Positions 8,177 to 18,214 of a stretch of 64,000 nt of DNA are shown here, piece after piece (positions within the stretch are counted from its first letter, which is position 1; each line of letters opens with the position of its first letter). Source of the DNA: JAHIKV01 sp963733145 (GTDB lineage Bacteria; Planctomycetota; Planctomycetia; Pirellulales; Thermoguttaceae); assembly GCA_963733145.1 (NCBI GenBank), contig CAVTCJ010000001.1, forward strand, positions 462,575 to 526,574, given 5' to 3'. Position numbers and translations under genes: made by a program. The notes below the pieces were generated by a model that was given only the letters and a program-made list of their open reading frames with translations, ran no database searches and had not been told where the DNA came from.

Positions 8177-8932
8177 TTATCCCTCGCCGATCGCCTGCAT
8201 CACTTCGTCGGGGATGTTGAAATTGGCCGAGATGTTTTGCACGTCGTCTTGGTCGTCGAGAAGCTCCATCAGCTTGAGCACTTTTTGCGCAGTTTCCGGG
8301 TCGTCGATGTCGACCGTATTTTGCGGCAGGCGGGTGATTTCGCTGAACTCGGGCTGAAGGCCCGCATCGGTGATCGCCTTGGCCACGTCGCGGAAGACGG
8401 CCGGCCCGCAAATCACCTCGAACTTGTCGCCCACGCGGCGGACGTCTTCGGCGCCGGCCTCCAGGGCCAGCTCCATCAGCCGGTCCTCTTCGACGGCGTC
8501 GCAGGGGAGGATCAGCAGGCCCTTGCTGTCGAACATCCAGGCGACGCAGCCGGTGCTGCCGAGTTTGCCGTTGTGGAGCTCGAAGATTTTGCGGATTTCG
8601 CCGGCGGTGCGGTTGCGGTTGTCGGTAAGGACTTCGCAGAGCATGGCCACGCCCCCGGCGGCGTAGCCTTCGTAGGCGATTTCTTCGAGGTTGCCGCCGT
8701 CCAGTTCGCCGGTGCCGCGCTTGATCGCCCGTTGGATGTTGTCCTTGGGCATGCTGACGGCCTTGGCGTCGTCGATGGCGTAGCGGAGGCGGAGGTTGGC
8801 GTCGGGATCGCCGCCGCCGTGTTTAGCGGCGACGATGATCGCCTTGGCGAGCCGGCTCCAGAGCTTGCCGCGTTTGGCGTCGACCAGGGCTTTTTTGTGT
8901 TTAATGCCCGCCCAATGGGAATGACCAGACAT
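8177..8932 (-). CDS. yebC: YebC/PmpR family protein (transcriptional regulator / TACO1-like translation factor)
   Basis: The 251-residue protein begins MSGHSHWAGIKHKKALVDA, the invariant YebC opening (normally SGHSKWANIKHKK). It also shows KRGTGELDGGNLEEIAYEGY, TDNRNRTAGEIRKIF and GSTGCVAWMFDSKG. Length matches the family (about 245). YebC homologues bind DNA in some species and relieve ribosome stalling at proline stretches in others. Which applies here cannot be told. GGAG lies about eight bases before the ATG at 8932. A long AT-rich hairpin (8949-9022) lies in its leader and overlaps the stop of the upstream TPR gene. Confidence 0.94.
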   Translation of the reverse strand: MSGHSHWAGIKHKKALVDAKRGKLWSRLAKAIIVAAKHGGGDPDANLRLRYAIDDAKAVSMPKDNIQRAIKRGTGELDGGNLEEIAYEGYAAGGVAMLCEVLTDNRNRTAGEIRKIFELHNGKLGSTGCVAWMFDSKGLLILPCDAVEEDRLMELALEAGAEDVRRVGDKFEVICGPAVFRDVAKAITDAGLQPEFSEITRLPQNTVDIDDPETAQKVLKLMELLDDQDDVQNISANFNIPDEVMQAIGEG

Positions 8933-8948
8933 GCTATGGACTCCAAAG

Positions 8949-9022
8949 TGCAAAATGGAAATTGCAAAATGCAAAGTGCAAAATATATTTTGCACTTTGC
9001 GTTTTTCAATTTGCATTTTGCA
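8949..9022. repeat. long AT-rich inverted repeat (TGCAAAAT units)
   Basis: Arms 8949-8984 and 8985-9022 are nearly complementary, with almost no loop. Each is made of repeated TGCAAAATG/TGCAAAGTG units. It is strikingly AT-rich against its surroundings. It supplies the stop codon and last residues (KIMQNAN) of the TPR protein and forms part of the yebC leader. It may be a transcriptional attenuator or a repeat insertion. No T-run marks a clear intrinsic terminator. Confidence 0.75.
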
Positions 9023-11240
9023 TTATTTTTTCTTCGGCTTCCTTCCCTTTCGTTGGTTCTTTTTCCTTCCGAAACGCCTCGGCCGCCTTTCGCCAGGCCG
9101 CGGCGGCCTTGTCGCGTTGTCCCGTTTTCAGATACGCGTCGCCGAGATGATCGAGGACCAGTCCGTCGGGCGTTTCGACGCCGGCGGCCTTTTCCAACTC
9201 GGCCGCCGCCGCCGCGTATTTCCCCGTGCGGAACAGCACCCAACCGAGGCTGTCGCGGTATGCGGCGTTTTTTGGATCGGCGGCGACGGCCCGGCGGATC
9301 ATGCGCTCCGCCCGGGCGAGATTCTTGCCTCGATCGGCCCACAGAAATCCCAGGTCGTTCAGCGCGCCGGGGTCGTCGGGGAACTCGTCGAGCACCTCTT
9401 CCAGCCACTGCTCGGCCTGAGGCTCGTCGCCTTTCAGGGCGGCGAGGTTCGACAGCGCCATCCGCGCCTCGCGCACCACCTGGCGGGTCTCGGCCACGGC
9501 ATGGTCGCCGTCGAATTCGTCGATCAGTTTCCGATAGGCTGCCATCGCTTCCGCGTTGCGCTTACAATAGTAGAGCACCCAGGCCGGGCGGCCGCGGAAG
9601 CGGGCCGAATACTTCTTCGCCTCGGCGGCAAGCCGGGCGGCGGCCAGGGCCTCGTCGGCGCGCCCTCGAGGGCCAGCGCCCCGGCCAGATAGAAATTGAA
9701 GGCCGGATTCTCGGCCGACAGCGATTTGTCATTGATGGCCTGCCGGAAGACCTTGGCGGCCTCGGCCGGGCGATTTCCCGACAGTAGACCCACGCCCCAG
9801 ACCAGGAACACCTCGGCCGCGTCCTTCGGCTTGGCGCTCGAGCGCCAGACGGAAGAACCGGCCGGCCGGCTCGTACTGTTTTGCCTCCAGCGCCAACAGC
9901 GCCGCGGCCATGCCGGCGTCGTAGCCGATCTTCTCCGACGATTTTCCAGCCCTGCGTTCCGCGGCCTGAAGGACCTCGCGGACAGCTTCCGGCTTGGCTG
10001 TGAGGTGATGAATTACGCCGCCAAAACTATCCAGCACGCCGATCTTCTCCACGCTCTCGCCCAGCAGATCGAGCAGGGCCTCGTAGCGTTTCGACCGCCG
10101 AAGAATGTCGGCCAGCCCGCGGTAGCCGGTCGGCATCGGTTTGGCGTCGAGCAACTTCCGATAGAGCTTTCCCGCCTGTTCGTCTTTTCCGGCGTCGCGG
10201 AGCCGGGCAGCAAGGAAATAGCCCAGCGGCAGGTTGTCCGGCTCGGCGGCGTGCAGTTTTTCGAGCCGGCCGATCAATTCGTCCTGCTTGCCGAGTTTAT
10301 CCAGCACGTCGGCCAGCGTTTGGTAGGGGTCCATGCCCTGGCCGGAGAGACGCTCGGCAAAGCCGGCGTCCAGGGCCTTCAGGGCCTCGGCCGGTTTGCC
10401 GGTTTTGGCGTAGACGCGGGCCAGATTGTACTGCCGCATGGCCTTCGCCGGGGCATACTGCCCGGCCTTCTCGAACGCGGTCCGGGCGTCCGCCGGGCGA
10501 TCGGCGGCCAAGAAAGTCTCGCCCAGCAGTTGGTAGGTCTGGGCGGGGTCGTCGAGCAATCCCTTTCTCAGCCGATCGTCGAGGCCGAAACGGTCGGGGT
10601 GATCCAGCGCCTCGGTGACGAAGGCGAAACAATCGGCCGCCCGTTTGTATTGCTCCGAGAGAAGGTACAGCCGCCCCAATTCCATCCGCAGAAAGACGTC
10701 GGCGGCGGATTGCCCGGCGTGTTTGCGGACGGCGACCGCCTTTTCGTAAAGGGTCGCCGCCCCGGAGTAAGCTCCTTCCCCGGTCAGATATACGCCCAGC
10801 CGGCGGAGCAACAGCGGATCGACGCCCTTCAGTTCCACGTCGATCAGGGCATAGCGGGCGGCAACGTCGTCCCGGTTCAGCCGATCGGCAAGCGGAACGA
10901 TGGCCTGGACAATCTCCGGCGAGCGGGGATCGAAGCGGTGTGCGCGCTGGTAGCAGTGGAGCGCCTCGGCGTACTGTTCGTCGTGTTCGTGCGATCTTCC
11001 CGCCGCCCATAGCGACAGGGCCTCGAGATGGTCGCGATCGGCTTCGCTCCGCGGCCGCCGTGGAACGAAAACCTCTGTCGCGGTAGTGATTGTAGGAGGC
11101 GACTCCTGTCGCCGATTATTCTCCGAGTTGTCGGCTCGCAATCGGCGGCAGGAGTCGCCTCCCACAACGGCGGGCGAAGCCGCCGCCGACATCGTCAGGC
11201 ACGTCAGACAGAGAATAAGAAAGGGAGACATCGTTCTCAT
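9006..11240 (-). CDS. secreted tetratricopeptide repeat protein, two apparent frameshifts
   Basis: The gene is reconstructed from three overlapping minus-strand frames. It starts at ATG 11240 with a signal peptide (MRTMSPFLILCLTCLTMSAAAS). A REP palindrome is then read in frame (GGDSCRRLRADNS and the following residues). After that come about 600 residues of TPR helices, for example YAEALHCYQRAHRFDP, AKAMRQYNLARVYAKTGKPAEAL and KNAAYRDSLGWVLF. The frame shifts near 9835 (LALER to AKPKDAAEVFLVWG) and near 9665 (ALALEG to ADEALAAARL), both at CTCGAG sites. TPR periodicity continues across both breaks, so sequence error is likelier than decay. The probable role is periplasmic scaffolding. Confidence 0.78.
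11091..11166. repeat. TGTAGGAGGCGACTCC palindromic REP doublet inside a CDS
   Basis: The element has TGTAGG at one end and a CC-CACA end at the other, with two GGCGACTCCTGTCGCC-type hairpins in inverted order. It closely matches 19847-19919. Here it is translated as part of the TPR protein immediately after the signal peptide, without breaking the frame. Confidence 0.88.
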
Positions 11241-11254
11241 CGCTCGCCCCTGGT

Positions 11255-12226
11255 TCACCGCGGCTTCCGCTTGGCGAGGCCCTCGGACGACGAACGGTTC
11301 TTCGAGGCGACGGTTCGAGATGAAGGTTTTGTCTGTGCGCCGGGTTTTGACGGCGCGGCCGGCTTCTTCTTCCGGCCCTTCCGCACCGGCTCCGCCGACG
11401 ACTCTTTCAGGGCGGCCGGCTCTTTTCCGGCAGCCGATTTCTGCTCGGGTTCGGTCGATGGCTCGCCCCGCGCCGCTTTGGCTTCGGCCTCCTGCTTCTC
11501 GCTCGCGGGGGGCGTCTCCGGCGGCGTCCGCGGAGCGCGCTTGGCGCGCCGCCTGGGCAACCGCGCTCCACATTCCGGATTGATTCCGAGGAGGATTTCC
11601 CGGACGCTGGAAGAGTAGGGGTTGGCGGAATAGGCCGCGCCCAACTCGTGCAGCAGGGAACCGAACTCGCTCCCCTTTGCCTTGCTGACGGCCCGCTCCA
11701 GGCCCGGCACGGTCTGGGCGGCGGCGTCTTTCTCGGTCACCAGGTCCAGCACGACGAGCGCCTCCATAGTGCCGCCGTCGATGGGAATGGAGTGTCCGCC
11801 CAGTCCCGCCTGGACGACGTAGGCCACGGTGAACGGCGTCATCCCGTCGAGTTTCGTCAGCCAGGTCACGGTGGGGCCCAAATTCTTCTTGTGCAAATCT
11901 TCCAGGTCGAAATTGAAGGTCGCCTCGAAGACGGAGTGCAGCACGCGTTTCACGCGGTTGGCGGCGGCGCGGGGGTCGGGCAACGAGGACATCACCTCCG
12001 ACAACTCGGAAATCGACGTTACCCGGACCTCATTCCAATCGAAAAACGTGTGGACCAGCGACGCGAACGCCTCTTCGGCGGCGTCGTGCGGGGCATCTTC
12101 CAGACAGCAGGCGAACAGCAGGTGCTCGATCACCGTCCGCCCGGCATGGGAAGGCGCCGGTTTGAAGTGCTTTTTCAGCACCTTGTGGACCTTGGCAAAC
12201 TGTGCGGTGCGGCTGGTGGAAGTCAT
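11255..12226 (-). CDS. endonuclease III/HhH-GPD-fold protein with long basic tail
   Basis: This is a 323-residue protein. Residues 20-215 look like the all-helical HhH-GPD glycosylase fold. VIEHLLFACCLED and the helix-hairpin-helix-like KLDGMTPFTVAYVVQ are followed by GGHSIPIDGGTMEAL, which aligns with the VDTHV segment of endonuclease III. The catalytic lysine normally found just after LPGVG is absent, while the aspartate of PID is kept. No C-terminal Fe-S cysteine cluster is present. The last 110 residues are a disordered Lys/Ala/Glu/Pro tail, histone-H1-like. It may bind DNA without glycosylase/lyase activity. It lies between rbfA and the TPR gene on the same strand. Confidence 0.7.
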   Translation of the reverse strand: MTSTSRTAQFAKVHKVLKKHFKPAPSHAGRTVIEHLLFACCLEDAPHDAAEEAFASLVHTFFDWNEVRVTSISELSEVMSSLPDPRAAANRVKRVLHSVFEATFNFDLEDLHKKNLGPTVTWLTKLDGMTPFTVAYVVQAGLGGHSIPIDGGTMEALVVLDLVTEKDAAAQTVPGLERAVSKAKGSEFGSLLHELGAAYSANPYSSSVREILLGINPECGARLPRRRAKRAPRTPPETPPASEKQEAEAKAARGEPSTEPEQKSAAGKEPAALKESSAEPVRKGRKKKPAAPSKPGAQTKPSSRTVASKNRSSSEGLAKRKPR

Positions 12227-12282
12227 GGAGATGGCTCTTGGGGATCAATTGGAACGTGCAGGTTGTATGTGGGATGCCTCTC

Positions 12283-12361
12283 GTTTAGCCCCGGCGTCCA
12301 CGCCGGGGAAATCTACGTCCTGCTTGCCGCCGCTCCCCCGGCGTGGACGCTGGGGCTAAAC
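12283..12361. repeat. GTTTAGCCCCGGCGTCC palindromic REP doublet, copy 1
   Basis: GTTTAGC and GCTAAAC bound two CCCCGGCGTCCACGCCGGGG-type hairpins. The ends match the elements at 2407 and 4711 but the hairpins are unrelated in sequence. The same family recurs at 24043-24137. It lies between the HhH protein gene and rbfA. Confidence 0.88.
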
Positions 12362-12376
12362 GCGGATTATCGCAAG

Positions 12377-12782
12377 TCAAATCGGTGATTCTTGGTCCTC
12401 CGCTTCGACTGACTCCTCGTCCGGCTCGGACGGCTCTTCCTTGGGGAGAACTTCATCCAGGATGCGGGCCACGGCGATCGAACGCTTCACGCCTTGATCC
12501 AGGATGAAGTTCAGTTTCGGGGTGTAACGGATATCGATCCGCTCGGCGATTTTCGCTTGCAGAAAACCGGCCGCGCTCTGCAGGCCGCGGAGCGTCAAGT
12601 TTCTCCTGCTTTTCGTCGCCCATCACCGACACGTGAACCTTGGCGTGACGCAGATCGGACGACACCTCGACGAAAGTCACCGTCACGTCCCGGACGCGAG
12701 GGTCTTTCAGTTCGGCCAATATCGCCATGCTCACGACTTCGCGAATCGCGGCGGCGGCTTTTTCTGTGCGTCGGGAGGACAT
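12377..12782 (-). CDS. rbfA: ribosome-binding factor A, one apparent frameshift
   Basis: RbfA binds the 30S subunit and is needed for 16S rRNA 5'-end maturation. The N-terminal half is MSSRRTEKAAAAIREVVSMA, then DPRVRDVTVTFVEVSSDLRHAKVHVSVMG. The C-terminal half in a second frame is LRGLQSAAGFLQAKIAERIDI, RYTPKLNFILDQGVKRSI, followed by an acidic tail. The two halves join at about 12597 (DEKQEKL to TLRGLQS). The reconstructed length of about 134 residues matches the family. An extra base (the span is 3n+1) would explain the break. The gene is downstream of infB and nusA, the usual operon order. Confidence 0.9.
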
Positions 12783-12822
12783 GGGGGGTAATGGTCAGGT
12801 TAGTGGTTAGCAGTTGTCCGAA

Positions 12823-12906
12823 AACAACTTGTGGCACAGCCGCCCTCGGCTGTGCGAATTGCCCTGGACAGCCGGGGGCGGCTGTCCTACATATGCCGAA
12901 GTTGTT
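12823..12906. repeat. AACTTGTGGCACAGCC palindromic REP doublet
   Basis: Outer AACAACTT/AAGTTGTT arms enclose two hairpins, CACAGCCGCCCTCGGCTGTG and GGACAGCCGGGGGCGGCTGTCC. It is related in plan and head sequence (TTGTGG) to 37886-37943 and 41048-41102. It sits between infB and rbfA. Confidence 0.8.
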
Positions 12907-12994
12907 CTTGGCCGACAACTTAGTGTCGTCCAATGCGTTCCACAAACCGCTTGCGGTTTCGCAATGAGATCGCCCCCAACCAGCTACCCGCTTC

Positions 12995-15761
12995 TCAAAA
13001 CGTCCGGGCGATCTCTTCAATCTTGTATACTTCCAGCAAGTCGCCTTCCTTGATGTCGTTGAATCCGACCAGCTTGATGCCGCACTCCATTCCTTCGCGG
13101 ACTTCGCGGGCGTCGTCCTTCTCGCGTCTCAGCGAATCGATTTGGTAATCGCCGATGACGCGGCTTTCGCGGATGATCCGGGCGCGGCCGTCGCGCTGGA
13201 TGGTCCCGCTCAGCACGCGGCAACCGGCCACCGTGCCCACGCGGCTGATGTGGAAGGCCTGCTGCACCAGCGCCCGGCCGAGGCCGCGTTCCTGCCGCTC
13301 CGGCTTGAGCATTCCCTCCAGGGCCTTCTTCAAGTCGTCGGTGATCTGGTAGATGATGTCGTAGCGGCGGATTTGCACGCCCAACTTCTCGGCCAGGTTG
13401 CGGGCCCCCTCGTCGGGAACCACCGAGAATCCGATAATCACCGCGTCGGAGGCGTGGGCCAGATGCACGTCGGCCTCGCTGATGCCGCCCACGGTGGCCT
13501 GCAAGATTTTGATCTGCACCTCGGGATGCTCGAGCTTGGAAAGCTCCTTGCGGATGGCCTCGATCGAGCCGCGCACGTCGGCGCGGAGGATGATGTTCAG
13601 GGTTTGCACCTTTTGTTCCTGGCCGAGCCGCTCGTAGAGGCTTTCCAGGGTGACGTGCGGGGCGACGTTGCCCAACTCACGCTGCCGTTGGCTGGCCGCC
13701 CGCTGTTGGGCAAGATGCCGCGCCTGGACGATGTCCTCGAAAACGTAGAAACGGTCGCCGGCGCCGGGCGCGAGTCCAGGCCGGTCACGTTCACCGGCGT
13801 CGAGGGGCCGGCCTCCTGGTGTTTTTTCCGCGGATCGAGCGTGTCGTACATGGCCTTGACGCGGCCGACCGCGCTGCCGCAAACCACCACGTCGCCGGCG
13901 CGGAGGGTGCCTTTGCGGACCAGCAATTTGGCCACCACGCCGCGATCATCCTGCAATTCGGCCTCCAGACAAGTGCCGCAGGCGGGACGGTCCGCGGCCG
14001 CCTTGTATTCGTGCAATTCGGCCACGGTCAACAACGTTTCCATCAGGGCGTCGATGCCCTCGCCGGTCACGGCGCTGGTCTTGATGACTTCCGTTTCGCC
14101 GCCCCATTCGCTCGGCAGCAGCTCGTTGGCGGCCAACTGCTCGTAGGCCCGCTGCGGGTTTGCGCCCGGCAGGTCGATCTTGTTCAGCGCCACGACGATG
14201 GGCACTCCCGCCGCGCGGGCATGGCTGATCGCCTCCTCGGTCTGCGGCATCACGCCGTCCTCGGCCGCGACGACCAGCACGGCGATGTCGGTGACGTTGG
14301 CCCCGCGGGCGCGCATTTCGGTGAAGGCTTCGTGGCCGGGCGTATCGACAAAGGCCACCGCGCGGCCGTCCTTTTCCACGCGATAGGCGCGGATGTGCTG
14401 CGTGATGCCCCCCTTCTCCTTCGAGACCACGTCGATGCCGATGATCCGATCCAAAAGCGAGGTCTTGCCGTGGTCCACGTGGCCCAGGAAAGTGACGATG
14501 GGCGGCCGGGGCAGGAGTTTGTCCGGGTCGTCCTCTTGTTCCAGCGATTCGATGACTTGCTGCTCGGCGTTCACCGGAAGCTGGAACTTGACGTCGGCGC
14601 CCAACTCGACTGCCAACAGTTCGGCCATCTCGGCATCCAGCGTGGCGGCGATGTTGCTCATCGTGCCCAACTCCAGCAGCTTGGCGAGGATGTCTCGGGC
14701 GGGCATGCCGATCGCCTCGGAGAAGCTCCGCACCGTGCAGGGCAAGGCGATGGTCACGCTCTCCCGCCGCGGGGCCGCGGTGTTGGCGCCCGTCCGCCGG
14801 ATGCGGGTGCGCCGCCGCAAGACCGGGGTGGGTGTATCTTCTTCGTCGGGCAATTTTCGCCGCCGAGCCGTGGCCGCTTTTTTCCGCTTCAACTGCCGTT
14901 GCTCACGGCCGCCGAGCGTAACCGAATCGTCCTGCTCTTTAGCGACCGCTCCGGCTCGGCCGCCGCGGCGCGGCCGCTCCTTCCCGGAGCCGACCTGCTC
15001 CTCGCCCTTGGCATGGGTCTTACTGCGCGCCATCCTTGCGGGGCGAGGTCTTGGCGGATTCGGCCGCCAGCCGCTTTTGCTCGTGTTTCCGAATGTGTTC
15101 CGAAAGGGGCTTCGTCCCCGCCTTGCCGGCGCGGATTGCGTCCAGCGGGAGCCTGATGTCCGGCTTCTGCGGAGCAGGCTGGGATTTCTTCCGTCGAAGC
15201 GGCATCTTCGACGCCGCCGGCAACGGAGCCAATTTGATCGTCGGACCGCGGTCCTCTCTCTCTTTATCCCTCTCTTTTGCCGTCTTTTTCTCTGGCCTTT
15301 TTCTCTTTCTCTACCTTTTTCTCTTTTCCAATTTCTATCTTTTTCGCCGGTTCTTTGGCGATTTCTTTCTCGACGGGCACGACTGGAGCAGGCTCGACTG
15401 GAGGGGGCGCGGCTGGAGCAGGCGCGGCTTCCGGCGGCTTCTTGATTTCCGGCGGCTTCGACGGCCGCGGGGGCAGAACCGGTACTCGGCCGGCGGCGTT
15501 GCCACCGGGCGGGATATAATCCTCGCGGCGCAAAGCAGCCGGCGGCGCGGCGGTCCTAGCCCCTTCCGGCGCCTTTGCGGGGCCGCCGAGACGGGCTGCC
15601 TTGCCGCTGTTGATGAAGGCCGTGACCTTCTCCAACTCCTGGTCGGTCAGACTGGCCAGCGCAGACCCTTTTCCCGTGACACCCGCTTTCGTGCAGATGT
15701 CGACCAGCACTTTGCTGTCGAGCTTCAGTTGTTTCGCTAAGGCGTAAATGCGGATGGGCAC
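12995..15761 (-). CDS. infB: translation initiation factor IF-2, three apparent frameshifts
   Basis: This essential GTPase places initiator tRNA on the 30S subunit. A GTG at 15761 starts the IF2 N-domain (PIRIYALAKQLKLDSKVLVDI), followed by a long Pro/Ala/Lys/Glu linker. The frame breaks near 15270 (DGKRE to DKEREDRGPTIKLAPLP) and near 15028 (SPRKDGAQ to KTHAKGEEQ). The G domain follows with GHVDHGKTS, DTPGHEAF and NKIDLPGA. A third break near 13778 (VNVTGLD to APGAGDRFYVFEDI) precedes domains II-IV, ending in GMECGIKLVGFNDIKEGD. Every domain expected for IF-2 is present in order. Three independent frame breaks in an indispensable gene argue strongly for sequence errors. Confidence 0.93.
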
Positions 15762-15826
15762 GGGGCCGGTTCCTAGTGTAAATGGCGTAGTACGCTGTTC
15801 GGTCGGTATCTCGGATTCTGTCTCCG

Positions 15827-17236
15827 TTACGGGATGGCGTCATCGGACGTCTCCACATCGAGTTGCCGGGACGGCTCAGCGGCCGCGCCGCCGTCGGACA
15901 ACTCAGGAAGCGGCTGATCGGCTTCCGCGCCGGCTGCTTTGGCTGTTTCTTCGGGGCTTTCCGTCGGTTCGCTATCGGCTTCAGGGGCTGCTTCATCGGC
16001 TGCTGTTTCGGGTTCTTCCGCCACTTCGGCCTCTTCCTCAATCCGATCCTGTTCTCTTTGTTGCCGGCGTTGCACGGCGGCGGCCTTTTCGGCCTCGGCG
16101 GCCTTGCTTTCGGCTTGACCCACAATTTGATCCGCGGCTTCGGCGGTCAGTCCGCCCATTTCCATCAAGGCGTCGGGCTCGATGACCGAAAGGTCGTCGT
16201 AGGAGAGGAAGCCCTCGCCCACCAACCGCTCGGCCAGCTCCGGCTCGACGCCCTCGATCGAGGAATAGCCCAGCACGGCCTGCTCGATCTGCTCGTCGAG
16301 TTCCTCGCGGGTCATGATTTCGATGTCCCAGACACAGAGCTTGCTGGCCAGGCGGACGTTCTGCCCTCGCCGGCCGATGGCCAGGGAGAGCTGGTCTTCC
16401 TGGACCAGGACGATCGCCCGGCCCAGCATCTGGCAGAGGATCACCTCCTCGACCTCGGCGGGCTGGAGCGCGTTGGGGATCAGCACCTGCATATCGTCGC
16501 TGTAGCGGACGATGTCGATCCGCTCGCCGGCCAACTCGTCGACGATGTTCTTGATGCGGTTGCCGCGGACTCCGACGCAGGCCCCCACGCAGTCCACCCG
16601 CTGGTCGGTGCTGCTGACGGCGACCTTGGTGCGATAGCCGGGTTCGCGGGCAATGGCGCGGATTTCGATCACTCCTTCGGCGATTTCGGGTATTTCCTGC
16701 TCGAACAGCCGCAACACCAATTGGGGCTTGGTCCGGCTGAGGATGATCTTCACCCGGCTGCCGGCCTTTTTGACCTCGTAGACCGTCGCCCGGACGCGCT
16801 CGTTGGCATGGTGCGATTCGCCGGGGATTTGCTCTCCTTTGGGGAGGATGGCCTCGACGTTCGTGAGGGTGACGGTGGCCGCTCCCCCCTCGTATCGTTG
16901 GATCGTACCGGTGACCAACTGCCCCTTGAGTTCCTCGTATTCGTCGAAGAGGGCGTCCCGTTCCGCCTCGCGGATTTTCTGGATCATCACCTGTTTGGCG
17001 GTTTGGGCGCCGATTCGCTCGGCCATTTCCGCCGGATCCATGGCGACACCGTCATGCACACCCTGGATAGCCCCGCTCTCGCGGTCGATCTCTACGGTCA
17101 CCTCGGTTTCTTCGCCATAATGCTTCTTGGCCGCCGATACGAGGGCCGCTTCGATCCCTTCAAAGACGATCTCCTTGTCGATATTCTTATCGCGGTGGAT
17201 CGCGTCAACGATGCGAAGCAGTTCGTTGGGGTCCAT
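15827..17236 (-). CDS. nusA: transcription termination/antitermination protein NusA
   Basis: NusA binds RNA polymerase and modulates pausing, termination and antitermination. The start is ATG 17236 (MDPNELLRIVDAIHRDKNID) with AGGA six bases upstream; the open frame further upstream is not homologous. An N-terminal domain (residues 1-125) is followed by an S1 domain (VTGTIQRYEGGAATVTL) and KH domains (SSTDQRVDCVGACVGVRG, LSLAIGRRGQNVRLA). A helix-hairpin-helix-like C-terminal segment and a roughly 80-residue acidic Glu/Ala tail follow. The length of 469 residues is normal. No rimP is visible upstream. infB starts 66 bases downstream. Confidence 0.95.
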   Translation of the reverse strand: MDPNELLRIVDAIHRDKNIDKEIVFEGIEAALVSAAKKHYGEETEVTVEIDRESGAIQGVHDGVAMDPAEMAERIGAQTAKQVMIQKIREAERDALFDEYEELKGQLVTGTIQRYEGGAATVTLTNVEAILPKGEQIPGESHHANERVRATVYEVKKAGSRVKIILSRTKPQLVLRLFEQEIPEIAEGVIEIRAIAREPGYRTKVAVSSTDQRVDCVGACVGVRGNRIKNIVDELAGERIDIVRYSDDMQVLIPNALQPAEVEEVILCQMLGRAIVLVQEDQLSLAIGRRGQNVRLASKLCVWDIEIMTREELDEQIEQAVLGYSSIEGVEPELAERLVGEGFLSYDDLSVIEPDALMEMGGLTAEAADQIVGQAESKAAEAEKAAAVQRRQQREQDRIEEEAEVAEEPETAADEAAPEADSEPTESPEETAKAAGAEADQPLPELSDGGAAAEPSRQLDVETSDDAIP

Positions 17237-18214
17237 TCGATTTCCTGGCTCGAGGATATTTTCCACGCCTCGCTCGACGACGGCAAAATCGGCCGAGACG
17301 TTACAAATTCTTACGACACCACAAGTTAGTGGCCTCGACAATCCAGTAAGCATATCCGCCGGCTTGTGGGGTGTCAAGGCGGGGGTACGGCAAGAAAATC
17401 CTGGCAAACTGGTCATTCTGAGCGCAGCGAAGAATCGCCCCGCAAGTGTGGAGATTCTTCCCTGCGCTCAGAATGACACCAACGCCAAGATACCCTGCGA
17501 TGCCCCAAGACGGTCGCAGTCCCAGCCGTTCAGATCGACCGGACGGGTGTAAATTACCCTTTTCAGAAAGGGGGTTCCACCCGGCGGAATTGAAGTTTGC
17601 CACTCCCCACTCCCCTCGGCGATTTCCCGCTATTTCCACACGGTCGGCGACGGCAGGGGGGCCCAATGAACCACGCGGATTTTTTTGAGTAGGCAAAAAG
17701 CTCGGAGGCCGCAGGGACATTAAGTCGTTGGCAGCGTTCTACTTGCGCGGACGACATTTGCCGTTTTTTTCGGCTCTTCACGAAATGTCAGCCACCAATG
17801 GGTGGTGTATGTATGAGGATCTTTATGCCGTTAAAAGTACCTGTTTATAGGCATTTTCTTGGACACCGGGATTTTTGCGCGAAAAAGCCCAGGCCAAAGG
17901 CGGCTGCGACATTCCACCCCTGTCGAAAACCGGTTGCCCCGGCGCCAACGGCGAGGGCGCCTTCGTTAGGCGGAGAATTATGGAATCCTGCCATCAACTC
18001 GCAAAATATTGCGCTTGTATCGAAGCGCCGATTTAGCGACAATGCATCCTCCTCGCGGATTCCGCGCGTAGGACAAGACGCGCGGGACGGGTTTGGAGCC
18101 CGTCTTGCTGATTTGTTCCGTGTGTGGGGCGAACTGCCAAACCGTCCCAAGTCCATATTATTAGGCGCACGAAAATGGCGAAAAGGATTTCGCGCATCGA
18201 CCAGGAGGGAACCA
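17237..18214. other. 978-base gene-free interval upstream of nusA
   Basis: This interval separates nusA (minus) from the thioredoxin-protease gene (plus). It contains the palindrome at 17412-17477, a short GACGGGTTTGGAGCCCGTC hairpin near 18087, and no frame with recognisable homology. Open frames here have no matched start site and look like shadows. Both flanking promoters must lie in it. Confidence 0.6.
17412..17477. repeat. GTCATTCTGAGCGCAGCGAAGAATC inverted repeat
   Basis: Arms GTCATTCTGAGCGCAG and CTGCGCTCAGAATGAC, each followed or preceded by GAAGAATC/GATTCTTC, enclose about 20 bases. A dispersed repeat opening GTCATTCTGAGCG is common in environmental bacterial genomes. It is the only copy of its family in this window. 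Confidence 0.78.

Noticed and set aside
7184..9787. 867-codon plus-strand open frame spanning the secreted protein, yebC and TPR genes
   Set aside because: It crosses three genes on both strands and includes the repeat at 8949; it is low-complexity Arg/Gly-rich sequence caused by GC-rich codon bias.
15240..15330. Interpretation of infB as three separate small genes
   Set aside because: The IF2 N-domain, linker, G domain and C domains occur in correct order and orientation across the breaks, so one interrupted infB is far more likely.
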